A stretch of DNA of 64,000 nt from positions 62,001 to 126,000 of the forward strand of contig NW_027417105.1 of assembly GCF_009905375.1 (NCBI RefSeq). The letters run 5' to 3'. This document shows positions 1-10,362 of the stretch, piece by piece (the first letter of the stretch is position 1; every line of letters begins with the position of its first letter). The DNA is from Apium graveolens (lineage: Eukaryota; Streptophyta; Magnoliopsida; Apiales; Apiaceae). A model generated the notes under the pieces. That model was not told where the DNA came from. It saw only the letters and a list, made by a program, of their open reading frames with translations, and did not search any database. The position numbers and the translations under genes were made by a program.

Positions 1-934
1 TCTTTAAATTTTTCAAAAGAATCGGATTTGTTCTTCATAAGATATACATATCCATATCTACTGAAATCATCAGTAAATGTTATGAAGTAGTAGTAGCCTC
101 CTCTAGCCATTAAACGCATTAGGCCACATACATCACTATGTATTAGCTCCAGACGTTTAGTGGCCCTTTGACCCTTACCAGTGAAAGGGGCTTTAGTCAT
201 CTTACCAAGCAAACAAGATTCGCATTCTTCGTATGATTCAAAATCAAACTTATCCAAGTATCCATCCTTATGTAATTTGGATATGCGTTTCTCATTTATG
301 TGGCCTAGACGACAATGCCAGAGGTATGTTTGATTTGAGTCATTCATTTTAAGTCGTTTATTTTCTATATTACAGACAGGGTTATCTAAATCAAGAACAT
401 ATAAACCATTAAATAAACGCGCAACACCATAGGTTAAATCATTCAAAGCAAAAGAGCAACTGTTGTTCTTTATTGTAAATGAAAAACCTTTCTTGTCCAA
501 ACAAGAAACAGAAATAATGTTTCTGCGAATCGCAGGCACGTAAAAACAGTCTTCTAGTTCTAAAACAAGCCCAGAGGGCATAGATAAATAATAAGTCCCT
601 ACAGCTAAAGCAACAACTTTTGCTCCATTGCCTACTCTTAGGTCCACTTCTCCCTTAGCCAAAGTTCTACTTCTCTGCAGGCCCTGCACATTTATACAAA
701 TGTGAGAAGCACATCCAGTATCAAATACCCAAGATGTAGAAATAGACAAATTGACTTCTATAACATAAATACCTGATCCAGAAATCTGAACTGCTTTCTT
801 TTTCTTTAGATCCTCCAAGTAAATTGGACAGTTTCTCTTCCAGTGACCATCTTTCTTACAGTAGTGACATTCACCCTTGGCCACACCACCTTTAGGCTTT
901 AAAGCCTGTTTGGGACCTGACTTTGGCTTGGGTG
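1..934 (-). pseudogene. copia A: zinc knuckle, protease and integrase start (partial)
   Basis: This minus-strand stretch reads as the middle of a copia polyprotein. A CCHC zinc knuckle (C-x2-C-x4-H-x4-C) lies at about 828-869 and would bind genomic RNA in the Gag particle. The aspartic protease motif DTGCASHI lies at about 700-722. The pre-integrase HHCC region follows, with CRLGHINEKR and CESC, then the start of the integrase core. The frame stays open from the insertion near 935 to the window edge. The rest of pol lies outside the window. The upstream breaks mean no full Gag-Pol can be made from this copy. Confidence 0.9.
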
Positions 935-1639
935 CTAGAATCAGATCCAATCTTCTTCTTACCCTTCCATTTGCCCTTCCCTTTGGCCTTACCTTTATTT
1001 CACACCATCAGTATGGGAGCAGGTTCAGCTGTCTTCATGTTGGTCTCATATGTTCTCAACATATGCAACAATTCAGTAGGTGTTTTGTCAAATTCATTCA
1101 TATTGTAGTTCACAACAAACTGAGTGAATTTGTTGTTCAAAGAATTCATGATTAGGTCAATACCAGTTTCCGGACCAATCGGGAAACCCAAAGTTTCAAG
1201 GTACTCAATGTAACCAATCATCTTCAGAACATGTGGGCCAACTGGTTCACTCGCCCCTTATTTGCAATTAAAAAGTGACTTACTCATGTTGAACCTTTCT
1301 TGACGAGTTTGGCTTGCAAACATGCTTTGTAAGTGCTCATTGATAGTATATGCATCAATATGCACATGCTATCTTTGAAGCTCAGCACTCATAGTTGCCA
1401 ACATAAGACATGCAACATCATTTACATCATTCTCATCCCTTGTGCGTGTTGCTCGTTGATCAGCAGTAGCACCCTCTGGAAGGGGGGCCTGGAGGAGGAA
1501 TATCAATGACATGAAGCTTGCGCTCCTACCTGAGGACAATCCTCAAATTTCTCTGCCAGTCTAGGAAGTTGTTTCCTCCTGTCAGCTTGTCCTTCTCAAG
1601 GACTGAACGTACGGATAGTGTGTTTGTGTTGTTTGCCAT
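935..1639 (-). pseudogene. copia A: gag (broken)
   Basis: This is the capsid (Gag) part of the copy A polyprotein, with its start codon at 1639-1637 (MANNTNTL as in copy B). It is broken in at least four ways. An extra G in the G-run near 1481-1487 shifts the frame. An in-frame TAA lies at 1258-1260. An in-frame TGA at 1000-1002 follows the residues ILMV. An extra base near 935 shifts the frame again. The TGA and the extra G are shared with copy C but not B. Gag would package the RNA into cytoplasmic virus-like particles; this copy cannot make a full one. Confidence 0.9.
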
Positions 1640-3468
1640 TACTCAGTATCTACAATAATAAAAGCGCAAAATAAACATTAGATTGTCTGAGTTAAAATTT
1701 TATGTTCATATGATTATGATATATTCGTAATATATCTCCCACTATTTTTTTTATCAAATTAATAGCCCTAACTATTAATTCGGAAAGTATATCCCATAAA
1801 TCTTTCTAGTGAGCCAAGATCCATATTTCCTCATGTTCTAAGTCAACCACTGGTATCCTTAAAACATGATTATTTAGGTAGACAACAGTTGTCAATTATA
1901 TCATATATAATTCTTGGATAATTTGGTGAACAACAATTGATCTTATCTATCTAATAGATTTTTAACCAAACTCTATGCTTCTAAGTTCATAATAGTTGAA
2001 TATAACCGTTTATATTCACCTTATTATGATGACTCAGTTAAGTTAGACCCAATGATACAACGTCCGAATATAACCGTTTATATTCGTTGCATTTCACCAT
2101 GATATATAGGAGTCCCCTGCCACTGACAGCCCTTCCCCTTATCGATCTAGGATTTAATGAGTGTTCATTCATTGGAAAGCATCTGATTAAAACTTAATAT
2201 TTTTACTTAGGGATTTTTAATTTAGAATGATCATGATCCCATCATAAAGAGATTCCCAATTTTTCCTTTAATAAAATACTTCAAATCAATACTCGTCAAT
2301 GGTTTGATTTCCAGGTAGTGGAGGAGTCACATCGGTCTCGCTTAAAACCCACAGCCTTACAAGTTCTATGAACCCGTTGTTGACAAAATTGCCCCATGTC
2401 AGAAATAAAGAAAATTCGTATTTTATTCCGTGTTTCATAAACACGAGAATCTCATCATCGTTTGTTAATTTTAAATCTTGAGTCATTACAGATTTTATCT
2501 TGTTTAAAGGCATGGCATGGGTGATGTATCTAATACATACATGCATCATTAATCTAATTAAAACATGCATTTTCTACTCTACACATACTATTTATACATC
2601 ATATGAAAAGTACGTAAAGTAAACGTGCAATAGTTATGGCCCAATCCTATGTGATCTTTTCAGGCTAATGAAAAGATCAAGGTCAATCTATGGTGTAAAA
2701 ATAACTATTACATATGTCTTCTCTATTGCTTCCATTATCTCCTTGGCCTCCATAGGATGCCTCCTCTTTCCCTTGTCCTTCTTGGATGTTACATTAAGAA
2801 TTATATTAATGAACTTACAAAAGAACTCGAGTGACATTCGAGATAAAACAACTACAAATAGAAAACGACATGCAAGTCGTATTTATTACAAACCAAAAGA
2901 ATAAACCATTACAACTAAGGTCTTAAGGCCATAACTATGCACCATGCTCAAGTAACCATTAAAGAACATGATAGATCATATAAAGATGACATACTATTTA
3001 TCACTTATCATGATCCAATCAAGAATAATAAATAAGTAAAGCATATGTCATAAGCACAAATTAAAAACGAAACCCTAAGCACGCGGATCGACCTAAGCAT
3101 ATGGCGGAAATTTTTGCAAAATCAAGTATCAGAATACTAGAAAAACATGTATCAGAATACTATTCCAGAAGCATGTATCAGAATACTATTCCAGAAGCAT
3201 GTATCAGTATACACACGATCCATATCCCAGTTACCAAAAACGTGTATCAGTATACATATTTTAAGAGATCGCATACATATGAGTTATGGCAGATCTTAAA
3301 CATACTAGTATCATCATATAGATCATTAACAGATTCATCATATCATTCATATAACATAACTGTTATCATGGCAGACTCATATAACATAACTGTTATCATG
3401 GCAGACTCATCACACATGCATACTTGTAAAAATACAGTAAACACGTAACCAAATCAGCCCCTTATACA
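1640..3468 (-). other. copia A untranslated leader (about 1.8 kb)
   Basis: The stretch between the primer-binding site and the gag ATG is unusually long. It holds short repeats: a 26-bp unit containing gtatcagaatactattcc about 3149-3200 (one copy more than in B), and a 30-bp unit containing cataactgttatcatggcag twice at about 3348-3407. A 94-codon reading frame on the element's strand (2286-2570, MHVLIRLMMHVCIRY...) is kept in all three copies but matches no family I know. A plus-strand 78-codon frame (2668-2904) is probably chance. Confidence 0.75.
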
Positions 3469-3484
3469 CGTAGCTCTGATGCCA
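3469..3484 (-). promoter_or_regulatory. primer-binding site, copia A
   Basis: Read on the minus strand this is TGGCATCAGAGCTACG, four bases inside the LTR edge. It matches the usual plant copia site TGGTATCAGAGC, complementary to the 3' end of initiator tRNA-Met, with one mismatch (C for T). It primes minus-strand cDNA synthesis. Confidence 0.85.
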
Positions 3485-3488
3485 TTGA

Positions 3489-4764
3489 TGTACTAGCCTC
3501 CTTCTTGACGATCTGAATTGCCTCTGCCTCTCTTTTCTGCTAGGGTTTTCTTAAAAAACGCACAAGCCTCTTTAACCTCTCATTATCTATTTATAATGAC
3601 TGATTAAAAAGGCCCATAATAGCAAAGCCCAACCCTAGTAGGTATTGGATTAAATAATAAAAACGAATTTCTATTATTTAATTAATAACTAAGTCATACT
3701 TAATTATTATGGGCAAAAACATTCCTTTTAATTCGAATTTATATTATCTCAATTAAGTCTTACTTAATTATAATAAAATTCAAATAATCATCAATTAATT
3801 TAAATCCATAATTTAAATTAACTATTCCATTAAGTGCTCTATTTGTGCGACCCTATAGGCTATTATTTAATTGGCAATAATTTTATTCTCTAATAAAATT
3901 ATAAACAATGAGCGGTATCTAGTAATACATCATTGTTACCCAATTAAACAATAATTAAATCGTGATTAGATAAAACCTTTCGTGATTAATGTTTTTCGTG
4001 TAATATAATCCCTTTAACCATACATATTATAGATTAAACTCGAGGCATGTATTTAGTCATCCTCTTCAACATTTAATCCGGGTTTACTTGATCCATGAGT
4101 AGATTATCGAGACAAATCATTATTTGAGCATGGCCATGCTTTTATAATCTCACTCAATCAAGAGGCCAATAATATCTCTCCTAATTATAGGAGGGTTAAA
4201 TCCTTTATCTATCATTCATATTTCTCATACGACTCATGATATACCCGATGTCCACTTTTATCATCACCCGATCAAAAGTAACTTTTAATGTAGTCAAAGT
4301 ATATTAATCCTCGTATAGAAATATAATGATTTCAAGTCAAAGGATCGTTACACCATTATCACTGTGAGTCTTTCTTATGACTTTATTAAACATGAAGAAT
4401 CTCACTGTGGGTCTGTCCAGTACCATGTACTCTCACATGTACCTATGTATTGACTTTAGTATCCCCATACTTATAACCAATGAGATGTGGTTATCTTGTC
4501 AAACAACATACTAGTCTATCTATGTATTATTATTGTCCTATATAATAATACTCGACTAGGGACCTTTAAGAATATGATATATTATATAATCTCAAGTTCA
4601 AGTCATGTACTTAAACTATACAATTTGTATCATGATTCTAAGGACATTTATTATGCTAACAAAATATCGCAGTAATTAAGGTCATAATAAATACATTTAT
4701 TGAATGATCAACTGACATAAAGATAAAAGAATAATGTATTGCCTCTAGGGCACCTACACTAACA
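3489..4764 (-). repeat. 5' LTR of copia A (1276 bp, U5 end deleted)
   Basis: The left edge tgtactagcc and right edge ctacactaaca match the LTRs of copies B and C. Compared with the 3' LTRs of B and C (1531 bp) it lacks about 255 bp at the primer-site side, which is the U5 end in element orientation. A 62-codon plus-strand frame at 4487-4675 recurs in every LTR copy only because the LTR is repeated, so it is not called as a gene. Confidence 0.9.
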
Positions 4765-4806
4765 GCTTTGGCTTTGTCAATTAAAGAGCACAAAAATTCA
4801 ACTTTT

Positions 4807-5069
4807 GCTCATCTGAAATAAGACAGATAGAGAATTACTATCTCCGTATGACCAGATTATGCATATTTTTCCTTTTTGGGAATTCTCAATCATTCATAAC
4901 TTATTTCTTCCATCTTATTGGTTAGTGTCACAATAAAGTCAGTATGGGACACTGACCAATAAGATGAAAGAAATAGGTTATGAATAATTGAGAGTCCCCA
5001 AACAGAAAAACATGCATAATCCACTCATACGGAGATAGTCCTTCTCTATCTGTCTTATTTCAGATGAGC
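4807..5069. repeat. foldback at tail of DUF724-like pair (263 bp)
   Basis: The two halves are inverted copies. The left end gctcatctgaaataagacag pairs with the right end ctgtcttatttcagatgagc, and the match continues inward to a short loop near 4930. It sits exactly where two convergent gene copies meet, so it is the centre of a larger gene palindrome; a MITE is the alternative. The same structure is at 31020-31283 and about 46300-46560. Confidence 0.85.
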
Positions 5070-6353
5070 GACATTTAAACCTAAGTGATTATCTAAATCA
5101 TTGATTTTTTCTTTCTTTTCCTCGATCTGATCTATAGCTTCCTTTGACTTAGCTCTAAGTTCATCTCGCATCTCCTTTATTGATAGTAATTGCACTACAT
5201 GATCACCTACTACATTGACATGAAACCCATTATATTCCAATTCATGAAGGATTTCCACCGTATCCTCTAAAATGTTTTTTGGGTCATCAGGTTGTAAAAT
5301 GCATGTTTTTTGAACAACATTGACAAAGTCAACCATTAAAGTTATCGTCGAACCTTCACGAGAACCCCCTTTTTCTAAGATTAAGGTTTGAAATCGTGGA
5401 TTTTGGGGAAACATGTCAAATGCCTGCATCAATACTCTTTCAGAGTGGGCTTTTCTTAATAAATGTTAAAATATGATCATTATATTGAGATGATCGGATA
5501 ACAATATCTTGACGAAAATATGTAGTGCATTGATTAACTTTCCTCCCTTGTGAGGTGCCTGCATCAACAAAAAGTGTATTACAAAAAACTTCTACACATG
5601 TGTGCAAGGCCTTCAATATGATACTAGCTAACTTATTATATCAAAATTCGATGAAATACATTGTGATGGTGAGAAAACAAAATCTTGACTACAACTTATT
5701 GTACATTGGTCCACAAATAAAAATTGAATAAATAAGTAATAACATTTTATGTGAAAACGGTTTTTAATATGTACAGTAGCTTACTTGTAGTATGAGCAGC
5801 AGTCTTCATAGTTTTAAACCGTATGGAGAGAGGTCATCGTCTGACATATTTTAGGGAAACCAAAATGCAGACATTTCTTATTCTTTCAGTAAAGTATCAT
5901 TTTCATCAAACTCTCTTATTTTTCAGCACTAGGGTCTTCATTATGAGGTACACAAATAGTTATTAATTTAAATAAAAGCTAAACAGAAATGACCACTTAC
6001 CAACAAAAAGAGTTAACAATAAGTTCTATATGAACACAAACTTACTTGTTAAAATAAGGGTCTTGAGTGTTTCAAACCATTTGGAGAGAGGGTCATGATC
6101 GAGCAATTTCAATGGTGGTACAAGGAGGGTGGACTTTTCCCCTTCTTTCATAGAGATTTTTCCTAGACAACATGCAAAATTATTATGAGGTAATGATTTC
6201 AAATCCAGAGGTTAATCGTACTCTGTCAACTTTACATAGTAGCTAATGATGGTGGTAAGTTTTACTACATACATATTTTGTACCTTGAGTTGCAGACAGA
6301 GGGTGTATAGGGTTCTTGATGGATTTCTTCTTCTTCCTTTTTTGAACACACAT
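5055..6353 (-). pseudogene. DUF724-like gene copy 1 (four exons recognised, broken)
   Basis: Minus-strand exons can be read through plausible splice sites. Exon at 6353-6284 starts MCVQKRKKKK, is strongly basic like a nuclear signal, and ends CAAG|GTAC. Exon at 6162-6046 starts after a TCTAG acceptor, stays in frame, contains DPLSKWFETLKT and ends ACAA|GTAAG. Exon near 5940-5815 (DDxLSxxxxMKTAAHTT-like) has stops. The last exon (5558-5055) holds a DUF724-type domain: FPQNPRFQTL, REGSTITLMVDFVNVV, LEYNGFHVNVV and LLSIK, then a charged coiled-coil tail. DUF724 proteins are plant-specific and often carry Agenet domains; their role is poorly known. A 4-bp deletion near 5455 (compare unit 2) breaks the last exon. 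The family call rests on remembered motif spacing. Confidence 0.65.
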
Positions 6354-6634
6354 TTTCTTCGTTTCAACTAGACTTTATTCTACAATAAACGTCTAAATTT
6401 TTTTCTAAAAAATTGTTGGGATTATAATAAAAAATTATATTAATTTCGAAATTTGAGTGAATTAGGTACTTTTTAAAACACAAATTGTGCCATGACCTAT
6501 GTGTTGGTATGTTCGACATTTAATTTATAACTAAAAAATGTATAGAGCTTATACTCGAATTTTAAATAGAAAATTATATAGATGGTATGTATAACTCAAT
6601 ATCTATTTAAAAATATTGAGAAATAAATAAATAA

Positions 6635-6666
<32 letters not shown>

Positions 6667-7190
6667 GTGTGTGTATTTATGTGTTACTCTAATTTCTAAT
6701 TATCATATCATAGATTTCAATACATAAAATTGAACAAATTAAAATATAACAAGTTATGAAATAATGTACAAAGTGAAAATAGTATATGTAGATCATGAGG
6801 TTTTTGAATTTCACCAATTAAAAATAAACAAGTTATGAAATAAAGTAGAAAGTGAAATTGTATCATTTAGAAGACATGGATAATGGTGTGGAAATTGGGG
6901 TAAATGTGCCGGGGACTTTTGTTTTTGGGGAAAGTGTGTCGATGAGGGAGAGAGGTGGACGAGAATGACACATCTGTCAATGTGTGTTTATAAACATACC
7001 ACAAAATTTATATGCGTAAAAAATCTTATTCATTTTATAAAATAGAAAAGGAACATTATACTAATTATAATTATTATATAAAAATTAACTATGTATAAAA
7101 TTCTAATGGATTAAATAGGGTAAAATTGAATAATATTTTTAAAGAAAAAAATTAATATAGTAAATTGTTGTAGAATGAAGTCTCAGTTGA
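6354..7190 (-). other. intron 1 and 5' leader of DUF724-like copy 1; head-to-head spacer
   Basis: The AT-rich intron-like block (6400-6850) recurs beside every minus-strand gene copy (9100-9450, 12440-12950, 32630-33070, 34830-35190, 38690-39160, 50750-51230). It contains a TA microsatellite at about 6630-6660. At 6877-6875 a minus-strand ATG (ATGTCTTCTAAA) ends a leader that reads CACCCCAATTTC-like upstream, with a TATA-like CATATAAATTT near 7005. Beyond it the plus-strand copy 2 begins, so the two copies are head to head. Confidence 0.5.
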
Positions 7191-8650
7191 AAAAGATGAA
7201 AATGTGTGTTTAAAAAAAGGAAAGAAGAACCCATCAAGAACCCCACGTATAGACCTTCCATCTACAACTCAAGGAACACAAAGTGTATGTGGTAAAACTT
7301 AACACCATCATTAGCTACCTCGTCGTCTAGCATTTATTTTACCTCATAACAATTTTGTATGTTGTTTAGGAAAAATCTTTATGAAAGAAGAGGAAAAGTC
7401 CACCATTGCTAGCTGATGAAACTCTCTCCAAATGGTTTGATACACTCAAAACCGCTGTTTTAACAAGTAAGTTAGTATTCATATAGAACAGTTTGTTAAC
7501 TATTTGTTGGACAGTGGTCATTTCTGTTTAATTTTTATTTAAATTGATAGCTATTTGTTTACCTTGTAATTAAGACCCTGGTGCTGAAAAAATGAGAGAG
7601 TTGGATGAAAGTGATGCTTTGCACATTTCGGTTTCCCTTAAATATGTCTGATGATGAACCTCTCTCCATGTGGTTTAAACCTATGAAGAGTGCTGCTCAT
7701 ACTACAAGTAACTAGTGTATATATTAAAAATTGTTTTCAAACTAAATGTGATTACTTTTTATTATATTTTTATTTGTGGACCAATGTACATTATATTATA
7801 GTGAATTTTTATTTTATGACCATTGCAATGTATTTATCCTCATTAGACTTTTGATATAATAAGTTAGCTAGTGGCATAATGAAGGCCTTTCTCACATAAC
7901 AGTTTTTTGTGACACTGGCTAACTTATTATATTAAAATTCTACGGAGGATCAATACATTGTGATGGTGAGAAAACAAAATCTTGACTACAATTATTGTAC
8001 ATTGGTCCATAAATAAAAATTGAATAAAAATAAATTATATTTCATGTGAAAACTGATTTTGATATGTACACTAGCTTATTGTAGTATGAGCCACAGTCTT
8101 TATAGCTTTAAACCATATGGAGACAGGTGGTCGTCTAACATATTTTATGGAAACCAAAATGTGGACATTTCTTATTCTTTAGCAAAGCATTATTTCCATT
8201 AAACTCTCTTTCTTATTTTGAGCACCATGGTCTTAATTAGGAGGTAAACAAATAGTTATTAATTTAAATAAAAACTAAACAAAAATGACCACTTACCAAC
8301 AAAGAGTTAACAATAAGTTCTATATGAACACTAACTTGTTAAAACTGTAGTCTTGAGTATTTCAAATCATTTGGAGAGAGGGTCATAATCGAACAATTTC
8401 AATGGTGGTACAAGGAGATGGGACTTTTCCCCTTCTTTCATAAAGATTTTTCCTAAAGAGCATGCAAAATTATTATGAGGTAAAATAGATGCTAGATGAC
8501 TAGGTAGCTAATGATGGTGGTAAGTTTTACCACATACACATTTTATACCTTGAGTTGCAGACGAGGGCATATACGGGGTTCTTGATGGAGTTCTTCTTCT
8601 TCCTTTTTTTTAGCACACATATTCTTCTTTTTCAACTAGACTTTATTCTA
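7190..8650. repeat. large inverted repeat (arms about 0.7 kb)
   Basis: Copies 2 (plus) and 3 (minus) meet tail to tail. Near the centre gataataagttagctagt at about 7850-7875 pairs with actggctaacttattatatt at about 7914-7935, around a spacer of about 40 bp. Outward, the exon segments at 7662/8100 and 7430/8350 and the basic exon at 7205/8610 pair in turn. The same structure lies at 33415-34830. Confidence 0.85.
7200..7880 (+). pseudogene. DUF724-like gene copy 2 (truncated, plus strand)
   Basis: This copy repeats the exon order of copy 1 on the other strand. A short exon begins ATGTGTGTTTAA near 7204, where the codon after MCV is now a stop. An exon after a GTTTAG acceptor (about 7369-7461) reads DETLSKWFDTLKTAVLT and ends at a good GTAAGT donor. 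A third (about 7575-7709) carries the PLSMWFKPMKSAAHTTS-type segment. The copy ends at the palindrome centre near 7890, and the DUF724 domain exon is missing. No long reading frame remains, so a protein is unlikely. Confidence 0.6.
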
Positions 8651-9480
8651 GAAAATGCGTATATTTCTTATTCTTTGAGCAAAGCATAATTTCTATCAAG
8701 CAACCATGGTCTTAATTAGGAGGTACAAATAAAATTAATTTAAATAAAAACTAAACAAAAATGACCACTTAGCAACAAAGAGTTAATAATATGTTCTATA
8801 TGGACACTAACTTACTTGTTAAAATCATGAGTGTTTCAAACCATTTGGAGAGAGGGTCATCATGGACCAATTTCAATGGTGGTACAATGAGGGTGGACTT
8901 TTCCACTTTTTTCATAAAGATTTTTCCTAAACAGTATGCACAATTATTATCAGGTAAAATAGATGCTAGATGACTAGGTAGGTAATGATGGTGGTAAGTT
9001 TTACCATATACACTTTTTGTACCTTGGTTTACAGACGGGGTCTATATGGGGTTCTTCTTCTTCCTTTTTTTAAACATACATTTTCTTCTTTTACAAATTG
9101 TGCCATGACCTATGTGTCCGTATGTTCAACATCTAATTTTATATCAAAAAAATATAAAGAGCTTATACTGGGATTTTAAATAGAAAATTATATAGATGGT
9201 ATATATAACTCAATATCTATTTAACAACATTGAAATATATATATATGTGTGTATATATGTGTGTATTTATGTGTTACTCTAATTTCTAATTATCATATCA
9301 TAGATGTCAATACATAAAATTGAACAAATTAAAATATAACAAGTTATAAAATAATGTACAAAGTGAAAATATTATATGTACATCATGAGCATTGTTAAAT
9401 ATTTCTAATTAAAAATGAACAAGTTATGAAATAAAGTTGAAAGTGAAAATTGTACCTCAGATCTTATAGCAGAGATGGAC
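7930..9480 (-). pseudogene. DUF724-like gene copy 3 (truncated, exon block duplicated)
   Basis: Minus-strand remnants run from a leader ATG near 9475 through an intron to basic-exon and SKWFE-type segments, then to the MWFK-type exon near 8130-8060, ending at the palindrome centre. The DUF724 domain exon is absent. A 476-bp block is repeated in tandem (8281-8756 and from 8757 on), so the basic and SKWFE-type exons are present twice; the two copies have clearly diverged. Unit 2 has only one hybrid copy. Stops and frameshifts make it a pseudogene. Confidence 0.55.
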
Positions 9481-9690
9481 AATGGTGTTGGAATTGGGGT
9501 GAATGTGCAGAGATCTTATAGCACACATGGACAATGGTGTTGAAATTAGAGTGAATGTGCAGGAGAGTTTTGTTTTTAGGGAGTATGTGTTTGAGGATGA
9601 GATCTTTTAGCAGACATGAACAATAGTGTTGAAATTGGGGTAAATGTGTAAGAGAGTTTTGTTTTTGGGAGGGTGTGTGTTCATGAAGGA
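9455..9690 (-). repeat. tandemly repeated 5' leader segment (3 copies)
   Basis: A segment of about 60-100 bp with CCAATTTCAACACCATTGTC followed by an ATG-containing CATGTCTGCTA, read on the minus strand, occurs three times. It ends at AGATCTCAG... before intron 1. Upstream near 9755 is a TATA-like CATATAAAT. The 100-codon frame seen across it (9464-9766) is proline/histidine-rich only because the leader repeats. I take it as non-coding leader. Confidence 0.55.
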
Positions 9691-9769
9691 AAGAGGCGGA
9701 AGAGAATGACACATGTGACAAGACAATGTGTGTTTGTAAACATACCACAAATTTATATGCAAACATAAT

Positions 9770-10362
9770 CTTATTCTTTTTCCAAAATAAAAAAAGAACA
9801 TTATACTTATTATAATTATTATAAGAAAATTAACTATGTATTAAATTCTAATAAATTAAATAGGTTAAAATTGAATAGTATTTATAAAGAAAAAAGAATA
9901 TACTAAGTTCAATATTACATTAATTTAAATAAATTTACTTAAAAATGACTAAGATGAAAGTATATTTTGAATATTATAATGTTTACTTAAAAAATATATA
10001 TAATTTGGTTACCTCATTTGTTATTTATTCAAGGCAATTATGGAATATTTAATATAATTTACAGTATCCATTTTAAGAAGAATTTTTTTATAAAATTATA
10101 TTATATATGTGTATATATATATTTATATATGTATATATATTACATTGAATTGTAGCATTCTAAGTTCTTCCACAATTTTCATGTCTTGTTGTTTAGATAT
10201 TATGTTTTTCTAGGTTTATCTTTTTTGTGCTCTTCCAATTATTTTTGATTTATTCATATTATTCTATCTCATATACTTTGAATGTTATATTTAGTTTTTT
10301 AGTATATATATATATTTATATATATTATTTATAAATATATTTATATATATAATATCTATAGA
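9770..10362. other. AT-rich spacer, no gene seen
   Basis: Very AT-rich DNA with TA-rich microsatellites at about 10095-10140 and 10298-10350. No coding signal on either strand. Related copies lie at 35520-36099, 44450-45018 and 51500-51941. Confidence 0.7.

Larger units (their letters stand above)
1..4764 (-). mobile_element. Ty1/copia retrotransposon, copy A (right part only)
   Basis: This is the 5' half of a minus-strand copia element, cut by the window edge inside the integrase. Reading leftward it has a 5' LTR (3489-4764), a primer-binding site (3469-3484), a long leader (1640-3468), then gag, zinc knuckle, protease and the start of integrase. Sequence and order match copy B almost base for base. 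The right flank (gctttggctttgtc) is the same as that of copy B, so A and B are duplicates of one insertion and not separate insertions. Frameshifts and stops in gag make it non-autonomous. Confidence 0.95.

Noticed and set aside
2668..2904. 78-codon plus-strand frame in the copia leader (also 28906-29142 and 62092-62328)
   Set aside because: It is antisense to the element, has no known domain, and its conservation is explained by recent duplication.
4487..4675. 62-codon plus-strand frame repeated near 23624, 30589 and 55456
   Set aside because: It lies inside the copia LTR; identity among copies reflects LTR duplication, and no domain or start context supports a gene.
4807..5069. Independent MITE insertion at the gene tail
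   Set aside because: The inverted repeat continues outward into the gene exons at 45530-47336, so it is better explained as the centre of the inverted gene duplication. A MITE seeding it cannot be excluded.
9464..9766. 100-codon minus-strand frame with repeated HSPQFQHHC-like segments
   Set aside because: It is produced by the tandem leader segment upstream of the first exon and is not kept in the copies with one leader unit.
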